Below, one piece after another: positions 16,807 through 26,846 of a DNA stretch of 32,098 bases; the first letter of the stretch is position 1, and the number at the start of each line of letters is the position of its first letter. Below the pieces are notes generated by a model, which worked only from the letters and a program-made list of their open reading frames with translations, was not told the origin of the DNA and did no database searches. This stretch comes from an uncultured Pelagibacteraceae bacterium. Lineage in GTDB: Bacteria > Pseudomonadota > Alphaproteobacteria > Pelagibacterales > Pelagibacteraceae. The stretch lies in the NCBI GenBank assembly GCA_902518835.1, contig CABYHH010000010.1, forward strand, positions 1 through 32,098, written 5' to 3'. A program made the position numbers and the translations under genes.

Positions 16807-19520
16807 TTAGAATGTCTGCTGCAGGGCTTGGTATCTATTTTCCAACACACTGGGCACTTCTCACCAGCTGCTTTATAAGTATTAACAACAATTTCTTTGT
16901 ATTCACCGTAAGAAATTTCTGCTTTAGAAGTAATACACAGTTCGGCAAAATCTATTTTTTGAGTTAAATCTTTAAACTTGCTATTTAAGTTTATTTTAAG
17001 TCCAGCTTCTAAACTTGAACCAATCTCTTTATTTGCTCTTTTTTTCTCTATACTTACATTGCATTTATTTCTTATATCGATCAATTCTATCCACTTATCA
17101 CTTAATTCATCATTTCGGAAATTTTCTGGGATGATTAAAAAATTTTCTAAATGAATACTTTTATTTTTTTTAGAAATTAATTGGTATATCTCTTCTGTTG
17201 TAAAAGATAATATTGGCGCAAACCATTTTATTAATATGTTTAAGATAACATTGAGTAGAATTATACATGATTTTCTTTTCTCAGAGTTTTTAGGATCACA
17301 ATACAATGTATCCTTTCTTATATCAAAATAGAAAGCGGATAAATCTACAGTACAAAAATTTAGTAACTCTTTATAAAGATTATGAAAATCGTAATTTTTG
17401 AAATATCCTTTAAAATTACGATTTAGTTTATAAATTTTATGCAACATAAATTGCTCTAACTCTGGAAGTTTTTTGATATCAATATCTTTTAAATTAATAT
17501 CATCAAATTTATCGTTTAAATTTCCAAGTAAATACCTAAATGTATTTCTTATTTTTCTATATGACTCTGAATGCTGATCTAAAATAGAATAGTCAATCCT
17601 CAAATCTTCAGCATAATTTGAAGAGGCTACCCAAATTCTTAAAATATCAGCTCCATATTTTTTTAAAATATCCTCAGGAGCAATTACATTCCCAAGAGAT
17701 TTAGACATTTTAAGACCTTTGCCATCAACTACAAAACCATGTGAAAGTATTGCCTCAAAAGGTGCTCTACCTCTAGTCCCACATGACTCTAATAAAGAAG
17801 AATGAAACCAACCTCTATGTTGATCCGACCCTTCTAAATACATAGATGCCGGCCATTTAAGATCATCTCTTTTTTCTAAAACAAAAGAATGTGTAGATCC
17901 ACTATCAAACCATACCTCAACAATATCGCTTAATTTTTCAAAATCTTTAGCATCATATTTTTTTCCTAAAAATTTTTGAGGATCGTCTGAAAACCAACAA
18001 TCTGAGCCCTCTTTCTCATAAATTTGAGCGATATTTTCAAAAACTTCATCATCTATTAAAATCTTATTATCTTTTTTATTTAAAAAAATTGGAAGTGGAA
18101 CTCCCCAAACTCTCTGCCTTGATACACACCAATCTGGCCTTGTCTCAATCATGGATCTTAGTCTTTCCTTGCCTTTGGTTGGATAAAAAGCAGTCTCATC
18201 GATTGCTTTTAAAGCTTTACTTCTAAGCTTATGACTTTCCATAGAAATAAACCACTGAGGCGTAGCTCTGTGGACCAATGGAGCTTTAGATCTCCAAGAA
18301 TGAGGATAAGAGTGTATGAGTTCCCCACTCGATAAAAGTTTTTTTTCATTTTTTAATTTTTCAATTACAACACTATTTGATTTAAAAATATGAATTCCCT
18401 CGAACAATGGAACATTACTAGTGTATCTGCCGTCTCCATCAACTGTTTCTATTGCTTTAATTCCGTTATTTATGCAAAGATTAAAGTCATCAGGACCATG
18501 GCTTGGAGCACAATGAACTATACCCGTGCCTTGCTCAGTTGTAACAAAATTACCCTCTAACATTGGAATTTCATAATCATAACCAAGATTAATAAATGGG
18601 TGTTGACAAATAGTTCCTTGAAATTGTTCACCTTTGAATTTTTTTAAATCTTTAAATTTTTTTATTCCACAATCTTTTATAACCGAGTCTTTTAATGCTT
18701 CAGAAATTACAATTTTTTTATTATAAAAATCACCTTCATCTTGAATTTCTAATATTAGATAATCTAAATTCATATTATAGGCCAAGGCTTTGTTTGCAGG
18801 TATAGTCCAGGGAGTAGTTGTCCAGATAATTATGTTACTATCATTAAGTTCTTTAAACTTTGACTGTTTCACAGAGAATGATACATAAATTGTATCAGAT
18901 CTATGATCTTTATACTCAACCTCTGCATCAGCTAACGCTGTTTTTTCGACTGTTGACCACAAAACAGGTTTAAACCCTCTATACAAACTCCCCTCTTTAA
19001 GAAACTTTCCAAGCTCACGAACTATTTGAGCTTCTGCACCAAAGCTCATAGTGGAATAATAATTTTCCCAGTCTCCAACTACCCCGAGTCTTTTGAACTG
19101 ATCTTTGTGGATTTTAATCCATTTCTCCGCAAAAGATCTGCATTCTTTCCGAAATTCAACTATCGGCACATCGTTTTTATTTTTTTTGTTTTTCTTATAT
19201 TGTTCTTCTATTTTCCACTCTATTGGCAATCCATGACAATCCCATCCCGGCACATAAACAGAATCTTTTCCATCCATTTGATGAAATTTAATAATTATAT
19301 CCTTTAAAATTTTATTAAGTGCAGTACCCATGTGAATATCACCGTTCGCATATGGCGGACCATCATGTAAAATAAATTTTTCCTCACCTTTTCTCGAGTC
19401 CCTCAATTCTTTATAAAGATCTATTTTATTCCATAGTTTAATAATTTCAGGCTCCCTAGTTGGCAAATTTGCTTTCATAGAAAATGCTGTTTTTGGAAGG
19501 TTTATTTCAGTTTTGCTCAT
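16803..19520 (-). CDS. ileS: Isoleucyl-tRNA synthetase
   Basis: Charges tRNA-Ile. The 905-aa class Ia enzyme has the HIGH box as HMGT (63-66) in PPYANGDIHMGTALNKIL, an editing domain with WTTTPWTIPANKALAYN, and the KMSKS loop GLKMSKSLGN (about residue 603). The extreme C-terminus has a compact zinc knuckle CPVCWK...CSRH, with ligand candidates Cys889, Cys892, Cys900 and His903; the family usually has four Cys, so the last is replaced by His and the loop is short. Overlaps with ribF (ATGA) and lspA (ATGA) show tight coupling. Confidence 0.98.
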   Translation of the reverse strand: MSKTEINLPKTAFSMKANLPTREPEIIKLWNKIDLYKELRDSRKGEEKFILHDGPPYANGDIHMGTALNKILKDIIIKFHQMDGKDSVYVPGWDCHGLPIEWKIEEQYKKNKKNKNDVPIVEFRKECRSFAEKWIKIHKDQFKRLGVVGDWENYYSTMSFGAEAQIVRELGKFLKEGSLYRGFKPVLWSTVEKTALADAEVEYKDHRSDTIYVSFSVKQSKFKELNDSNIIIWTTTPWTIPANKALAYNMNLDYLILEIQDEGDFYNKKIVISEALKDSVIKDCGIKKFKDLKKFKGEQFQGTICQHPFINLGYDYEIPMLEGNFVTTEQGTGIVHCAPSHGPDDFNLCINNGIKAIETVDGDGRYTSNVPLFEGIHIFKSNSVVIEKLKNEKKLLSSGELIHSYPHSWRSKAPLVHRATPQWFISMESHKLRSKALKAIDETAFYPTKGKERLRSMIETRPDWCVSRQRVWGVPLPIFLNKKDNKILIDDEVFENIAQIYEKEGSDCWFSDDPQKFLGKKYDAKDFEKLSDIVEVWFDSGSTHSFVLEKRDDLKWPASMYLEGSDQHRGWFHSSLLESCGTRGRAPFEAILSHGFVVDGKGLKMSKSLGNVIAPEDILKKYGADILRIWVASSNYAEDLRIDYSILDQHSESYRKIRNTFRYLLGNLNDKFDDINLKDIDIKKLPELEQFMLHKIYKLNRNFKGYFKNYDFHNLYKELLNFCTVDLSAFYFDIRKDTLYCDPKNSEKRKSCIILLNVILNILIKWFAPILSFTTEEIYQLISKKNKSIHLENFLIIPENFRNDELSDKWIELIDIRNKCNVSIEKKRANKEIGSSLEAGLKINLNSKFKDLTQKIDFAELCITSKAEISYGEYKEIVVNTYKAAGEKCPVCWKIDTKPCSRHSK

Positions 19521-20449
19521 TTATTTTTTTTTGCTATTAGTAGATCTTTATTAATTTGTTTTCTTAACTTAACAACACTGCTAAATTTTTTTTCTTTTCT
19601 AATAAACTTTAAAAACTCAATTGTTAGATACTTATTATATAAATTTCCAGAATAATTGAATAAATGTGCCTCTAATAATATTTTTTTTCCATTAAATGTC
19701 GGTCGAAAACCTAAATTTGCTATTCCTCTGATATACTTTTTATCTCTTTCTCTTCTTACTTTAATTGCATAAACACCGGGGCAAGCTAAAACATAATCTT
19801 TGATATCTATGTTAGCTGTTGGGAAGCCAATTTTTTTACCTAGTTGCCTACCTTTTTCAACTTTACCAGTAATAGACCAATTGCGGCTGAGATATTTGTT
19901 AGCAAAACCAATCTTTCCTTTTTCTAAATTATTTCTGATTAATGTTGAAGAGATTACTTTATTGTTCATTCTTAATGGTTGTGGTTTAATTATCTTATAA
20001 TTTGAATATGCCTCAAATTTTATTAGTTGTTTTACATTTCCTTCTCTTTTGTTTCCAAATCTGAAGTTATTACTTACAAATACATACTTTGGATCTAATT
20101 TTTTAATTAAAATATTCTTAATAAAATCTGTTGACTTAATTTTTGAAAAATTTTTATCAAATTTTTTCAATATAATGAAATCAACGCCAATTTTTTTTAA
20201 AAGTTTAATTTTCTGTAACCTATTTGAAATTCTAAAATTTTTTAATCTTTTATTAAAATACATCTTTGGTACTGGCTCGAAAGTAAGCACTCCAACTTTA
20301 GAAGAAAATTTTCTTTTAAATTTTTTTGCTAGATTGAATAATTTCTGATGGCCTAAATGAAGACCATCAAAATTTCCAATCAAGATTATTGAATTTTTAT
20401 GTTTAGGTTTTATTTGAAAATTTTTATATAAAGTAATTTTTTTCACCAT
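19517..20449 (-). CDS. ribF: Bifunctional riboflavin kinase / FAD synthetase
   Basis: Converts riboflavin to FMN, then FAD. The 310-aa protein has an N-terminal nucleotidyltransferase domain with GNFDGLHLGHQKL (25-37), LTFEPVPKMYF, FVSNNFRFGNKREGNV and ISSTLIRNNLEKG, and a C-terminal kinase domain with GKVEKGRQLGKKIGFPTANI, ACPGVYAIKV and EAHLFNYSGNLY. Both active sites look complete. It overlaps the HAD-IIA gene by 7 nt and ileS by 4 nt. The ribF-ileS-lspA order is widespread in proteobacteria. Confidence 0.96.
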   Translation of the reverse strand: MVKKITLYKNFQIKPKHKNSIILIGNFDGLHLGHQKLFNLAKKFKRKFSSKVGVLTFEPVPKMYFNKRLKNFRISNRLQKIKLLKKIGVDFIILKKFDKNFSKIKSTDFIKNILIKKLDPKYVFVSNNFRFGNKREGNVKQLIKFEAYSNYKIIKPQPLRMNNKVISSTLIRNNLEKGKIGFANKYLSRNWSITGKVEKGRQLGKKIGFPTANIDIKDYVLACPGVYAIKVRRERDKKYIRGIANLGFRPTFNGKKILLEAHLFNYSGNLYNKYLTIEFLKFIRKEKKFSSVVKLRKQINKDLLIAKKNK

Positions 20450-21261
20450 TTTAATTCTGACTGAGTGTAGTTACAAATTGTCTCGTAAGATTTAACTGTT
20501 TCTTCAAGTCCCTTATCTCTAATCTCATTTTTATGAATTCCATTTGAAATTAACAAAGAGTCGTAATTTAAAAGATTCGCACCTTTAATATCTGTATTTA
20601 AATTGTCTCCAATTGACAAAATTTTTTTTCCCTTATTTTTAAAAGACTGATTGTAAACCTCTGGATAAGGTTTACCAAAGTAAATTACATTGCCTCCCAT
20701 TTTTTCAAAAACCATTGCAACAGATCCCGCACAAAACTCACGTATATTTCCCCTATCCACAATCAAGTCTGGATTAGTACAAATCATTTTTTTCTTAAGA
20801 TTTTCCTCTAGCAAATTTTTATAATATTCTAAATCATCTCGATGATTATCGAATAGACCAGTGCATAGTAAAAATTCACAATGATTTATATTTTCAGTTC
20901 TATTTTTCTGAAAATTATTGAATAAGTCAAAATCTCTTGGAGGACCTATATGAAAAAAAGATTTATTTAAATAATTTTTTTTTAGATATTTTAAAGCTGC
21001 CTCACCAGATGTAAAAACGTGTTCTCTAATTTCCTTATCCATACCCATTTTCTCTAAAAAATATTTGACTGTTTTGTTTGGTCTCGGAGCGTTGGTAAGC
21101 AAAACATAATCCTTATTTCTTTTGGTGATCTCTTTTAAAGCGCTGATAGCTTTTTCATGTAGAATAATTCCGTTATGAATTACTCCCCATAAGTCTACAT
21201 AAAATAGTTCATATTTATCGGCAATTGAACTGAGCCCCTCTTTATCTAAATTTTTGGTCAT
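20443..21261 (-). CDS. HAD superfamily subfamily IIA hydrolase (TIGR01459-like)
   Basis: A 272-aa cytosolic phosphatase-like protein, first gene of the ribF-ileS-lspA-lipoprotein-pgi operon. HAD motif I is YVDLWGVIHNG (nucleophile Asp23), motif II region LLTNAPRPN, motif III Lys in FGKPYPEVY, and motif IV SIGDNLNTDIKGA. The DLWGVIHNG start and NAPRP are typical of the alphaproteobacterial TIGR01459 group next to ribF. The natural substrate is unknown; location suggests a possible nucleotide or flavin phosphate role, which is inference only. The ATG lies 10 nt from a 13-mer shared with purD. Confidence 0.88.
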   Translation of the reverse strand: MTKNLDKEGLSSIADKYELFYVDLWGVIHNGIILHEKAISALKEITKRNKDYVLLTNAPRPNKTVKYFLEKMGMDKEIREHVFTSGEAALKYLKKNYLNKSFFHIGPPRDFDLFNNFQKNRTENINHCEFLLCTGLFDNHRDDLEYYKNLLEENLKKKMICTNPDLIVDRGNIREFCAGSVAMVFEKMGGNVIYFGKPYPEVYNQSFKNKGKKILSIGDNLNTDIKGANLLNYDSLLISNGIHKNEIRDKGLEETVKSYETICNYTQSELKW

Positions 21262-21269
21262 AAAATTAA

Positions 21270-21284
21270 TCTATAAACCATAAA
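21270..21284 (-). promoter_or_regulatory. Possible HAD-IIA operon promoter with the 13-base shared element
   Basis: On the minus strand TTTATGGTTTATA (21284-21272) runs into a -10-like TATAGA (21275-21270), 8 nt before the ATG at 21261. The 13-mer is identical to that before purD. Any transcript starting there would have almost no leader. Confidence 0.4.
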
Positions 21285-21330
21285 GCCTCGAAATTCCTAT
21301 CTTTTTTGAGATTCTTATTTTCATCTTTGC

Positions 21331-21358
21331 CTTGAAAATGTGGGCCCAATATCTATAT
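21331..21358 (+). promoter_or_regulatory. RpoH (sigma-32)-type heat-shock promoter of groESL
   Basis: CTTGAAA at 21331-21337 (-35) and CTATAT at 21353-21358 (-10), with 18 nt between CTTG and CTATAT. This fits the alphaproteobacterial RpoH consensus, approximately CTTG-N17/18-CyTATnT. The expected start near 21365 would leave about a 21-nt leader containing the groES Shine-Dalgarno. No CIRCE repeat was found, so sigma-factor control is the more likely route. Confidence 0.75.
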
Positions 21359-21374
21359 GACAATCATATTTATA

Positions 21375-21380
21375 AAGGAG
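21375..21380 (+). promoter_or_regulatory. Shine-Dalgarno site of groES
   Basis: AAGGAG, 5 nt before the ATG at 21386. It fixes the groES start and rules out the TTG at 21332, which lies inside the -35 box. Strong sites like this are rare in the window. Confidence 0.85.
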
Positions 21381-21385
21381 ATTTT

Positions 21386-21676
21386 ATGAAATTTAGACCA
21401 TTACATGATAGAGTTTTAATAGAAGTTTTGGATAGCAGTGAAAAAACTGCTGGTGGAATAATTATACCTGACACAGCTCAGGAAAAACCTCAAGAGGGTA
21501 AAGTTGTAGCTGTTGGCAAAGGTTCGAAAACTGAAGATGGTAAATTAGTTCCAATGGATGTTAAAGTAGGTGATAAAGTTTTGTTTGGCAAATGGTCAGG
21601 AACTGAAGTCAAAATTGATGGTAAAGAGTTCAGCATAATGAAAGAGTCCGACATTATGGGTATTTCAAGTAAATAA
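21386..21676 (+). CDS. groES: Co-chaperonin GroES (Hsp10)
   Basis: Heptameric lid of the GroEL folding chamber. From the ATG at 21386 it is 96 aa, the normal length, beginning [15 protein letters not shown]. It has the mobile loop [20 protein letters not shown], the conserved [30 protein letters not shown] and C-terminal ESDIMGI. An in-frame TTG upstream would give 114 aa but overlaps the promoter and is rejected. Followed 24 nt later by groEL. Confidence 0.98.
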   Translation: MKFRPLHDRVLIEVLDSSEKTAGGIIIPDTAQEKPQEGKVVAVGKGSKTEDGKLVPMDVKVGDKVLFGKWSGTEVKIDGKEFSIMKESDIMGISSK

Positions 21677-21679
21677 TAA

Positions 21680-23362
<1,683 letters not shown>

Positions 23363-23388
23363 TCCCCATTAATCTCAAACAAAATTCA

Positions 23389-23419
23389 AAAAGGGCAGTT
23401 AAAACTGCCCTTTTTTTTT
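23389..23419 (+). terminator. Rho-independent terminator after groEL
   Basis: Stem AAGGGCAG / CTGCCCTT (extended by TT-AA) around a short TAAA-type loop, followed by at least nine T from 23411. It lies 26 nt after the groEL stop. The A-rich run before the stem mirrors the T tail, so it might also act in the reverse direction. It is the only strong intrinsic terminator I saw. Confidence 0.9.
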
Positions 23420-23439
23420 ATAATATTTAAACTGTAGAT

Positions 23440-23556
23440 ATGTCAAAAAGATATAGTGGTAAATCTTTCAAAGATTCTAGCGTTAACAAAAAAGCTAAAT
23501 TGAGCTTAAAAGAAAAAAGAAGATTAAAAAGAGAAAAGGCAAGAAGGTCAAAATAA
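23440..23556 (+). CDS. Small, highly basic ORF (38 aa) between groEL and typA
   Basis: ATG at 23440 opens 38 codons ending TAA at 23554-23556: MSKRYSGKSFKDSSV..., then the stretch LSLKEKRRLKREKARRSK. About 17 residues are Lys or Arg against four acidic ones. A composition of this kind suggests RNA or ribosome binding, like small ribosomal or nucleoid proteins, but I recognise no family. It starts 21 nt after the T-run of the groEL terminator with no Shine-Dalgarno sequence, and a weak hairpin follows its stop. Coding status needs a conservation test: in a genome this compact, a 38-codon frame bounded by two terminator-like structures is suggestive but not proof. Confidence 0.55.
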   Translation: MSKRYSGKSFKDSSVNKKAKLSLKEKRRLKREKARRSK

Positions 23557-23600
23557 AAACCCTATTTTTCATAAATTATTAAGGTTTTTTGGGTTTTTTT
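23555..23600 (+). terminator. Possible weak terminator after the small ORF
   Basis: AAAAACCC (23555-23562) can pair with GGGTTTTT (23591-23598), which runs on into more T. The 28-nt loop contains an alternative partner, GGTTTTTT at 23583-23590. The stem is A/T-rich and the loop large, so confidence is low. Confidence 0.35.
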
Positions 23601-23626
23601 AAAGTTTTCAAAAAAAAAAATTAATG

Positions 23627-23632
23627 TATAAG
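23627..23632 (+). promoter_or_regulatory. Possible -10 element of typA
   Basis: TATAAG, 11 nt before the typA ATG at 23644, downstream of an 11-A tract (23610-23620) that could act as an UP-like element. It implies a leader of only a few bases. Confidence 0.35.
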
Positions 23633-23643
23633 AGCCAGAATTT

Positions 23644-25470
23644 ATGAGCAATAATATCAGAAACATCACAATTATAGCCCATGTTGATCATGGAAAAACA
23701 ACATTGATTGACAATTTAATGAAACAAAGTGGTTCATTCAGAGAAAACGAAGTTGTTGATGAAAGATTAATGGACTCGGGCGAACTTGAGAAAGAAAGAG
23801 GTATAACGATTTTAGCAAAACCTGCCTCTATAAATTGGAAAAGTTCTAGAATTAATATCATTGATACTCCAGGCCATAGAGACTTTGCAGCAGAGGTTGA
23901 AAGAGTTCTGAGTATGGCTGATGGTGCTCTATTACTAATAGACTCGTCTGAAGGTGTAATGCCTCAAACAAAATTTGTATTATCAAAAGCTTTAAAACAG
24001 GGGTTAAAACCTATTGTAGTTATCAACAAATTAGATAAATCTGATCAAAGAGCTAACGAAGTTCTCGATGAAACTTTTGATTTATTTGTAAATTTAGATG
24101 CAAATGAAGATCAATTAGACTTTCCAGTGTTATATGCTAGCGGTAGATCTGGCTGGGCTGACAAAGATGTGGATGGCCAAAGAAAAAATTTAAATCCTTT
24201 GCTAGATCAAATTATCGATCATGTAAAGCCGGCTGAACTTGAAAAATCAAAACCTTTCGCTATGCTTACAACTTTACTTTATGCAGATAGTTTTTTAGGA
24301 AGAAGTTTAGTTGGAAGGATTACCCAAGGAACGGCAAAAGCTAACCAAGCTATAAAGGCAATAAATCTAAAGGGTGAAAAAGTTGATGAAGGAAGATTGA
24401 CAAAAATTTTTAGATTTGAAGGAACCAAAAAAGTCCCGATTGAAGTTGGAGAAGCAGGAGATATTGTAGTAGTAGCTGGTTTAGAAAAAGCAAATGTTGC
24501 TGATACTATTTGTGATCTTGAAGTAAATGAGCCAATTAAAGCAACTCCTATTGATCCACCAACAATGTCGATTACTATAACAGTAAACACCTCACCTCTT
24601 GCAGGCACAGAAGGGAAAAAATTAACAAGCACACAAATAAGAGATAGACTAATTCAAGAAGCTCAAAATAATGTTGGTATTACATTTCAAGAAAATGAAG
24701 GAAATGACTCCTTTATAGTAAGCGGACGAGGTGAATTAATGTTAGAAATTTTGCTTACTCAAATGAGAAGAGAAGGTTTTGAAATGACAGTTAGTCCTCC
24801 AAAAGTTTTATTTAAAAAAGACGATAATGGAAATAAGCTTGAACCCATAGAAGAGATCACAATGGACCTTGATGAGGAGTATTCCTCAAAGATAATCGAC
24901 TCAATGAATAGAAGAAAAGGGAAATTAATTGAATTAAAAGATACTGGTAAAGATAAGAAAAGACTTATATTCCACGCCCCGACAAGAGGTTTAATGGGTT
25001 ATACCAGCAGATTTTTAACACTCACCAAAGGAAATGGAATCATAAATAGAATTTTTCACGATTATGGTCAATTTGAGGGAGAAATGGAAGGAAGAAAAAA
25101 TGGAGCTTTAATATCGATGGAACAAGGAAAAGCTGTGGCATTTGCGATATTTAATTTACAAGCAAGAGGTGAGATGTTTGTAACTCATAATGATCCAGTT
25201 TATCCCGGTATGATTGTTGGGTTATCTCCAAAACCTGGTGACATGATTATAAATGTTATGAAAGGTAAAAAACTGACCAATATGAGAACTCAAGGAACAG
25301 ATGAGAATGTTGTTCTTACACCTGTTAGAAAAATGTCAATAGCAGAACAGTTAAGTATTTTAAATACAGACGAAGCTCTAGAAATAACACCAGAGTCTTG
25401 TAGATTAAGAAAGGCTATTCTTGATCCTCATGAGAGAAAAAGAAAAGAAAAATCTGGTGCTGCCGCCTAA
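23644..25470 (+). CDS. typA: Ribosome-associated translational GTPase TypA/BipA
   Basis: The 608-aa GTPase binds ribosomes and aids 50S assembly and stress or low-temperature translation. Its G domain has G1 AHVDHGKTT (about 12-20), switch region ERGITILAKPASINW, G3 DTPGHRDFAAEVERVL, and G4 NKLDKSDQR. The C-terminal half holds EF-G-like domains with SGRGELMLEILLTQMRREGFE and the TypA-specific RGLMGYTSRFLTLTKGNGI and GALISMEQGKAVAFAIFNLQ. Length and motifs separate it from EF-G and LepA. The stop overlaps the convergent YczE-like gene by 4 nt. Confidence 0.98.
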   Translation: MSNNIRNITIIAHVDHGKTTLIDNLMKQSGSFRENEVVDERLMDSGELEKERGITILAKPASINWKSSRINIIDTPGHRDFAAEVERVLSMADGALLLIDSSEGVMPQTKFVLSKALKQGLKPIVVINKLDKSDQRANEVLDETFDLFVNLDANEDQLDFPVLYASGRSGWADKDVDGQRKNLNPLLDQIIDHVKPAELEKSKPFAMLTTLLYADSFLGRSLVGRITQGTAKANQAIKAINLKGEKVDEGRLTKIFRFEGTKKVPIEVGEAGDIVVVAGLEKANVADTICDLEVNEPIKATPIDPPTMSITITVNTSPLAGTEGKKLTSTQIRDRLIQEAQNNVGITFQENEGNDSFIVSGRGELMLEILLTQMRREGFEMTVSPPKVLFKKDDNGNKLEPIEEITMDLDEEYSSKIIDSMNRRKGKLIELKDTGKDKKRLIFHAPTRGLMGYTSRFLTLTKGNGIINRIFHDYGQFEGEMEGRKNGALISMEQGKAVAFAIFNLQARGEMFVTHNDPVYPGMIVGLSPKPGDMIINVMKGKKLTNMRTQGTDENVVLTPVRKMSIAEQLSILNTDEALEITPESCRLRKAILDPHERKRKEKSGAAA

Positions 25471-26114
25471 TCAAAAATTTTATCAACTAAATATAAGCCA
25501 AAAGCAACACATGGACCAATTCCAAAAGCAAATAATAAAGTCCCTATTCCAACTGTTCCTCCTAAGTACCACCCAATACTTACAACTGATATTTCCAAGA
25601 ATGCTCTAACTGCAGCAATAGGTAAATTTGTTTTTTTTTGCAGACCAATCATTAATCCATCTCTAGGTCCCGCCCCAAGATTAGAAACTAAATAAATACC
25701 TCCACCTATGCCGACAGTAATAACTGAAAAAATTGCTAAAATTAATTGATAAGTATAACTGGACGGAGTAGGAACAAATTTTATACAAAGATCAATCATC
25801 AATGCAATTATTAGTGCGTTAAATATTGTTCCCATCCCTGGTTTTTGACCAAGTGGTATCCACAAAATTAAAACTGCTATGCTAATTAAAAGTGTTATTG
25901 TTCCAATACTCAATTTAACATTTAAAGAAATACCTTGAGCTAAAACACTCCACGGAGAGGCTCCTGTTGTAGATACAATTAATAAACCTTCGCCCAGGCC
26001 AAATAACATTAAACCAAAGCATAAAAAAAAGAATGTAGAAAATTTTGGTTTGAAATTATAAGGTTTGTTAGAGCTCCAATTAACTTTTGGAATTTTTTTG
26101 ATTTTTAAAAACAT
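25467..26114 (-). CDS. YczE/YyaS-like integral membrane protein
   Basis: A 215-aa inner-membrane protein with about five hydrophobic helices. It shows the duplicated motifs of the YczE/YyaS/YitT group: FGLGEGLLIVSTTGASPWSVLAQGIS in the first half and GGIYLVSNLGAGPRDGLMIGLQK in the second (positions about 38-60 and 136-158), each followed by a helix and GTVGIGTLLFAFGIGP. The function of this family is not established; it has been linked to transport or peptide production in Bacillus. It is convergent with typA. Confidence 0.78.
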   Translation of the reverse strand: MFLKIKKIPKVNWSSNKPYNFKPKFSTFFFLCFGLMLFGLGEGLLIVSTTGASPWSVLAQGISLNVKLSIGTITLLISIAVLILWIPLGQKPGMGTIFNALIIALMIDLCIKFVPTPSSYTYQLILAIFSVITVGIGGGIYLVSNLGAGPRDGLMIGLQKKTNLPIAAVRAFLEISVVSIGWYLGGTVGIGTLLFAFGIGPCVAFGLYLVDKIFD

Positions 26115-26164
26115 TTTAATAAGTTATTTCTATTTTCATAAAAGTCTATTAAACTAGATACTAA

Positions 26165-26845
26165 ATGAAAAAATTTATAGTCATTTTATTTCTCATAATT
26201 TACCCATTTAATTCAATTGCCCACATTGGACACTATATTAAATATAATAAAATTGAGATGGAAATTTTTCGTAACGATGAACTAGTTGGTTATAACTACT
26301 ATTTTTTTAAGAGAAATGGTGAAGAAACTTTAATTACTAACCAACTCAAATTTTCCATTAAAATTTTAGGTGCTACGGTTTTTCAAGTTGAAGGATTTAG
26401 TGAAGAGAAATATATCAAAGACCAATTGGTTTCTTATAATTCTAAAACTTTGCAAAATGATAAAAAAAAATTTGTAAATCTTGTTTTTAATGAAAAAAAT
26501 AAAAAATTTGAAATTAAAGGCTCGTCTTATAATGGTGAGGCTTCATATAATAATGTAATAGGAAGCTGGTGGAATCATAAAATTCTGCAAGCTAATAGTC
26601 AAATTAGTCCAATTTCAGGAAGTATAAAAAAACAAATTGTTACTTTTGTTGGCAAAGATAAAATTAATCTTTATGGAAAAATGCACGAAGTGGATCATTT
26701 TACCCTTCAATCGCAAGATATGACTTTACCTAAAGATAAAAGACTGGATTTTAATATCTGGTTCGATCAAAAAAATTCAAGAATATTAAAAGTATCATAT
26801 TCAAGAATGGGTAACTGGGAATATAGATTTAAAAATTTTGAATAA
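26165..26845 (+). CDS. Secreted protein, DUF3108/DUF6134-like
   Basis: A 226-aa protein with a signal peptide (MKKFIVILFLIIYPFNSIA, cleavage probably after the SIA) and no later membrane helix, so probably periplasmic. The remainder reads as a beta-rich domain: NEIFRNDELVGYNYYFFKR-like strands, GSWWNHKILQ, and a closing IWFDQKNSRILKVSYSRMG. This pattern resembles DUF6134/DUF3108 proteins, which have no known function. A TAAACT -10-like hexamer lies 9 nt before the ATG. It converges on the FAD oxidoreductase gene with a 1-nt gap. Confidence 0.6.
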   Translation: MKKFIVILFLIIYPFNSIAHIGHYIKYNKIEMEIFRNDELVGYNYYFFKRNGEETLITNQLKFSIKILGATVFQVEGFSEEKYIKDQLVSYNSKTLQNDKKKFVNLVFNEKNKKFEIKGSSYNGEASYNNVIGSWWNHKILQANSQISPISGSIKKQIVTFVGKDKINLYGKMHEVDHFTLQSQDMTLPKDKRLDFNIWFDQKNSRILKVSYSRMGNWEYRFKNFE

Positions 26846-26846
26846 T

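Noticed and set aside
21332-21385. N-terminal extension of GroES from a TTG start
   Set aside because: The TTG lies inside the -35 box of the heat-shock promoter, and a strong AAGGAG precedes the ATG at 21386, which gives the standard 96-aa protein.
21262-21385. CIRCE/HrcA operator before groESL
   Set aside because: No TTAGCACTC-N9-GAGTGCTAA inverted repeat is present; the RpoH-type promoter explains regulation.
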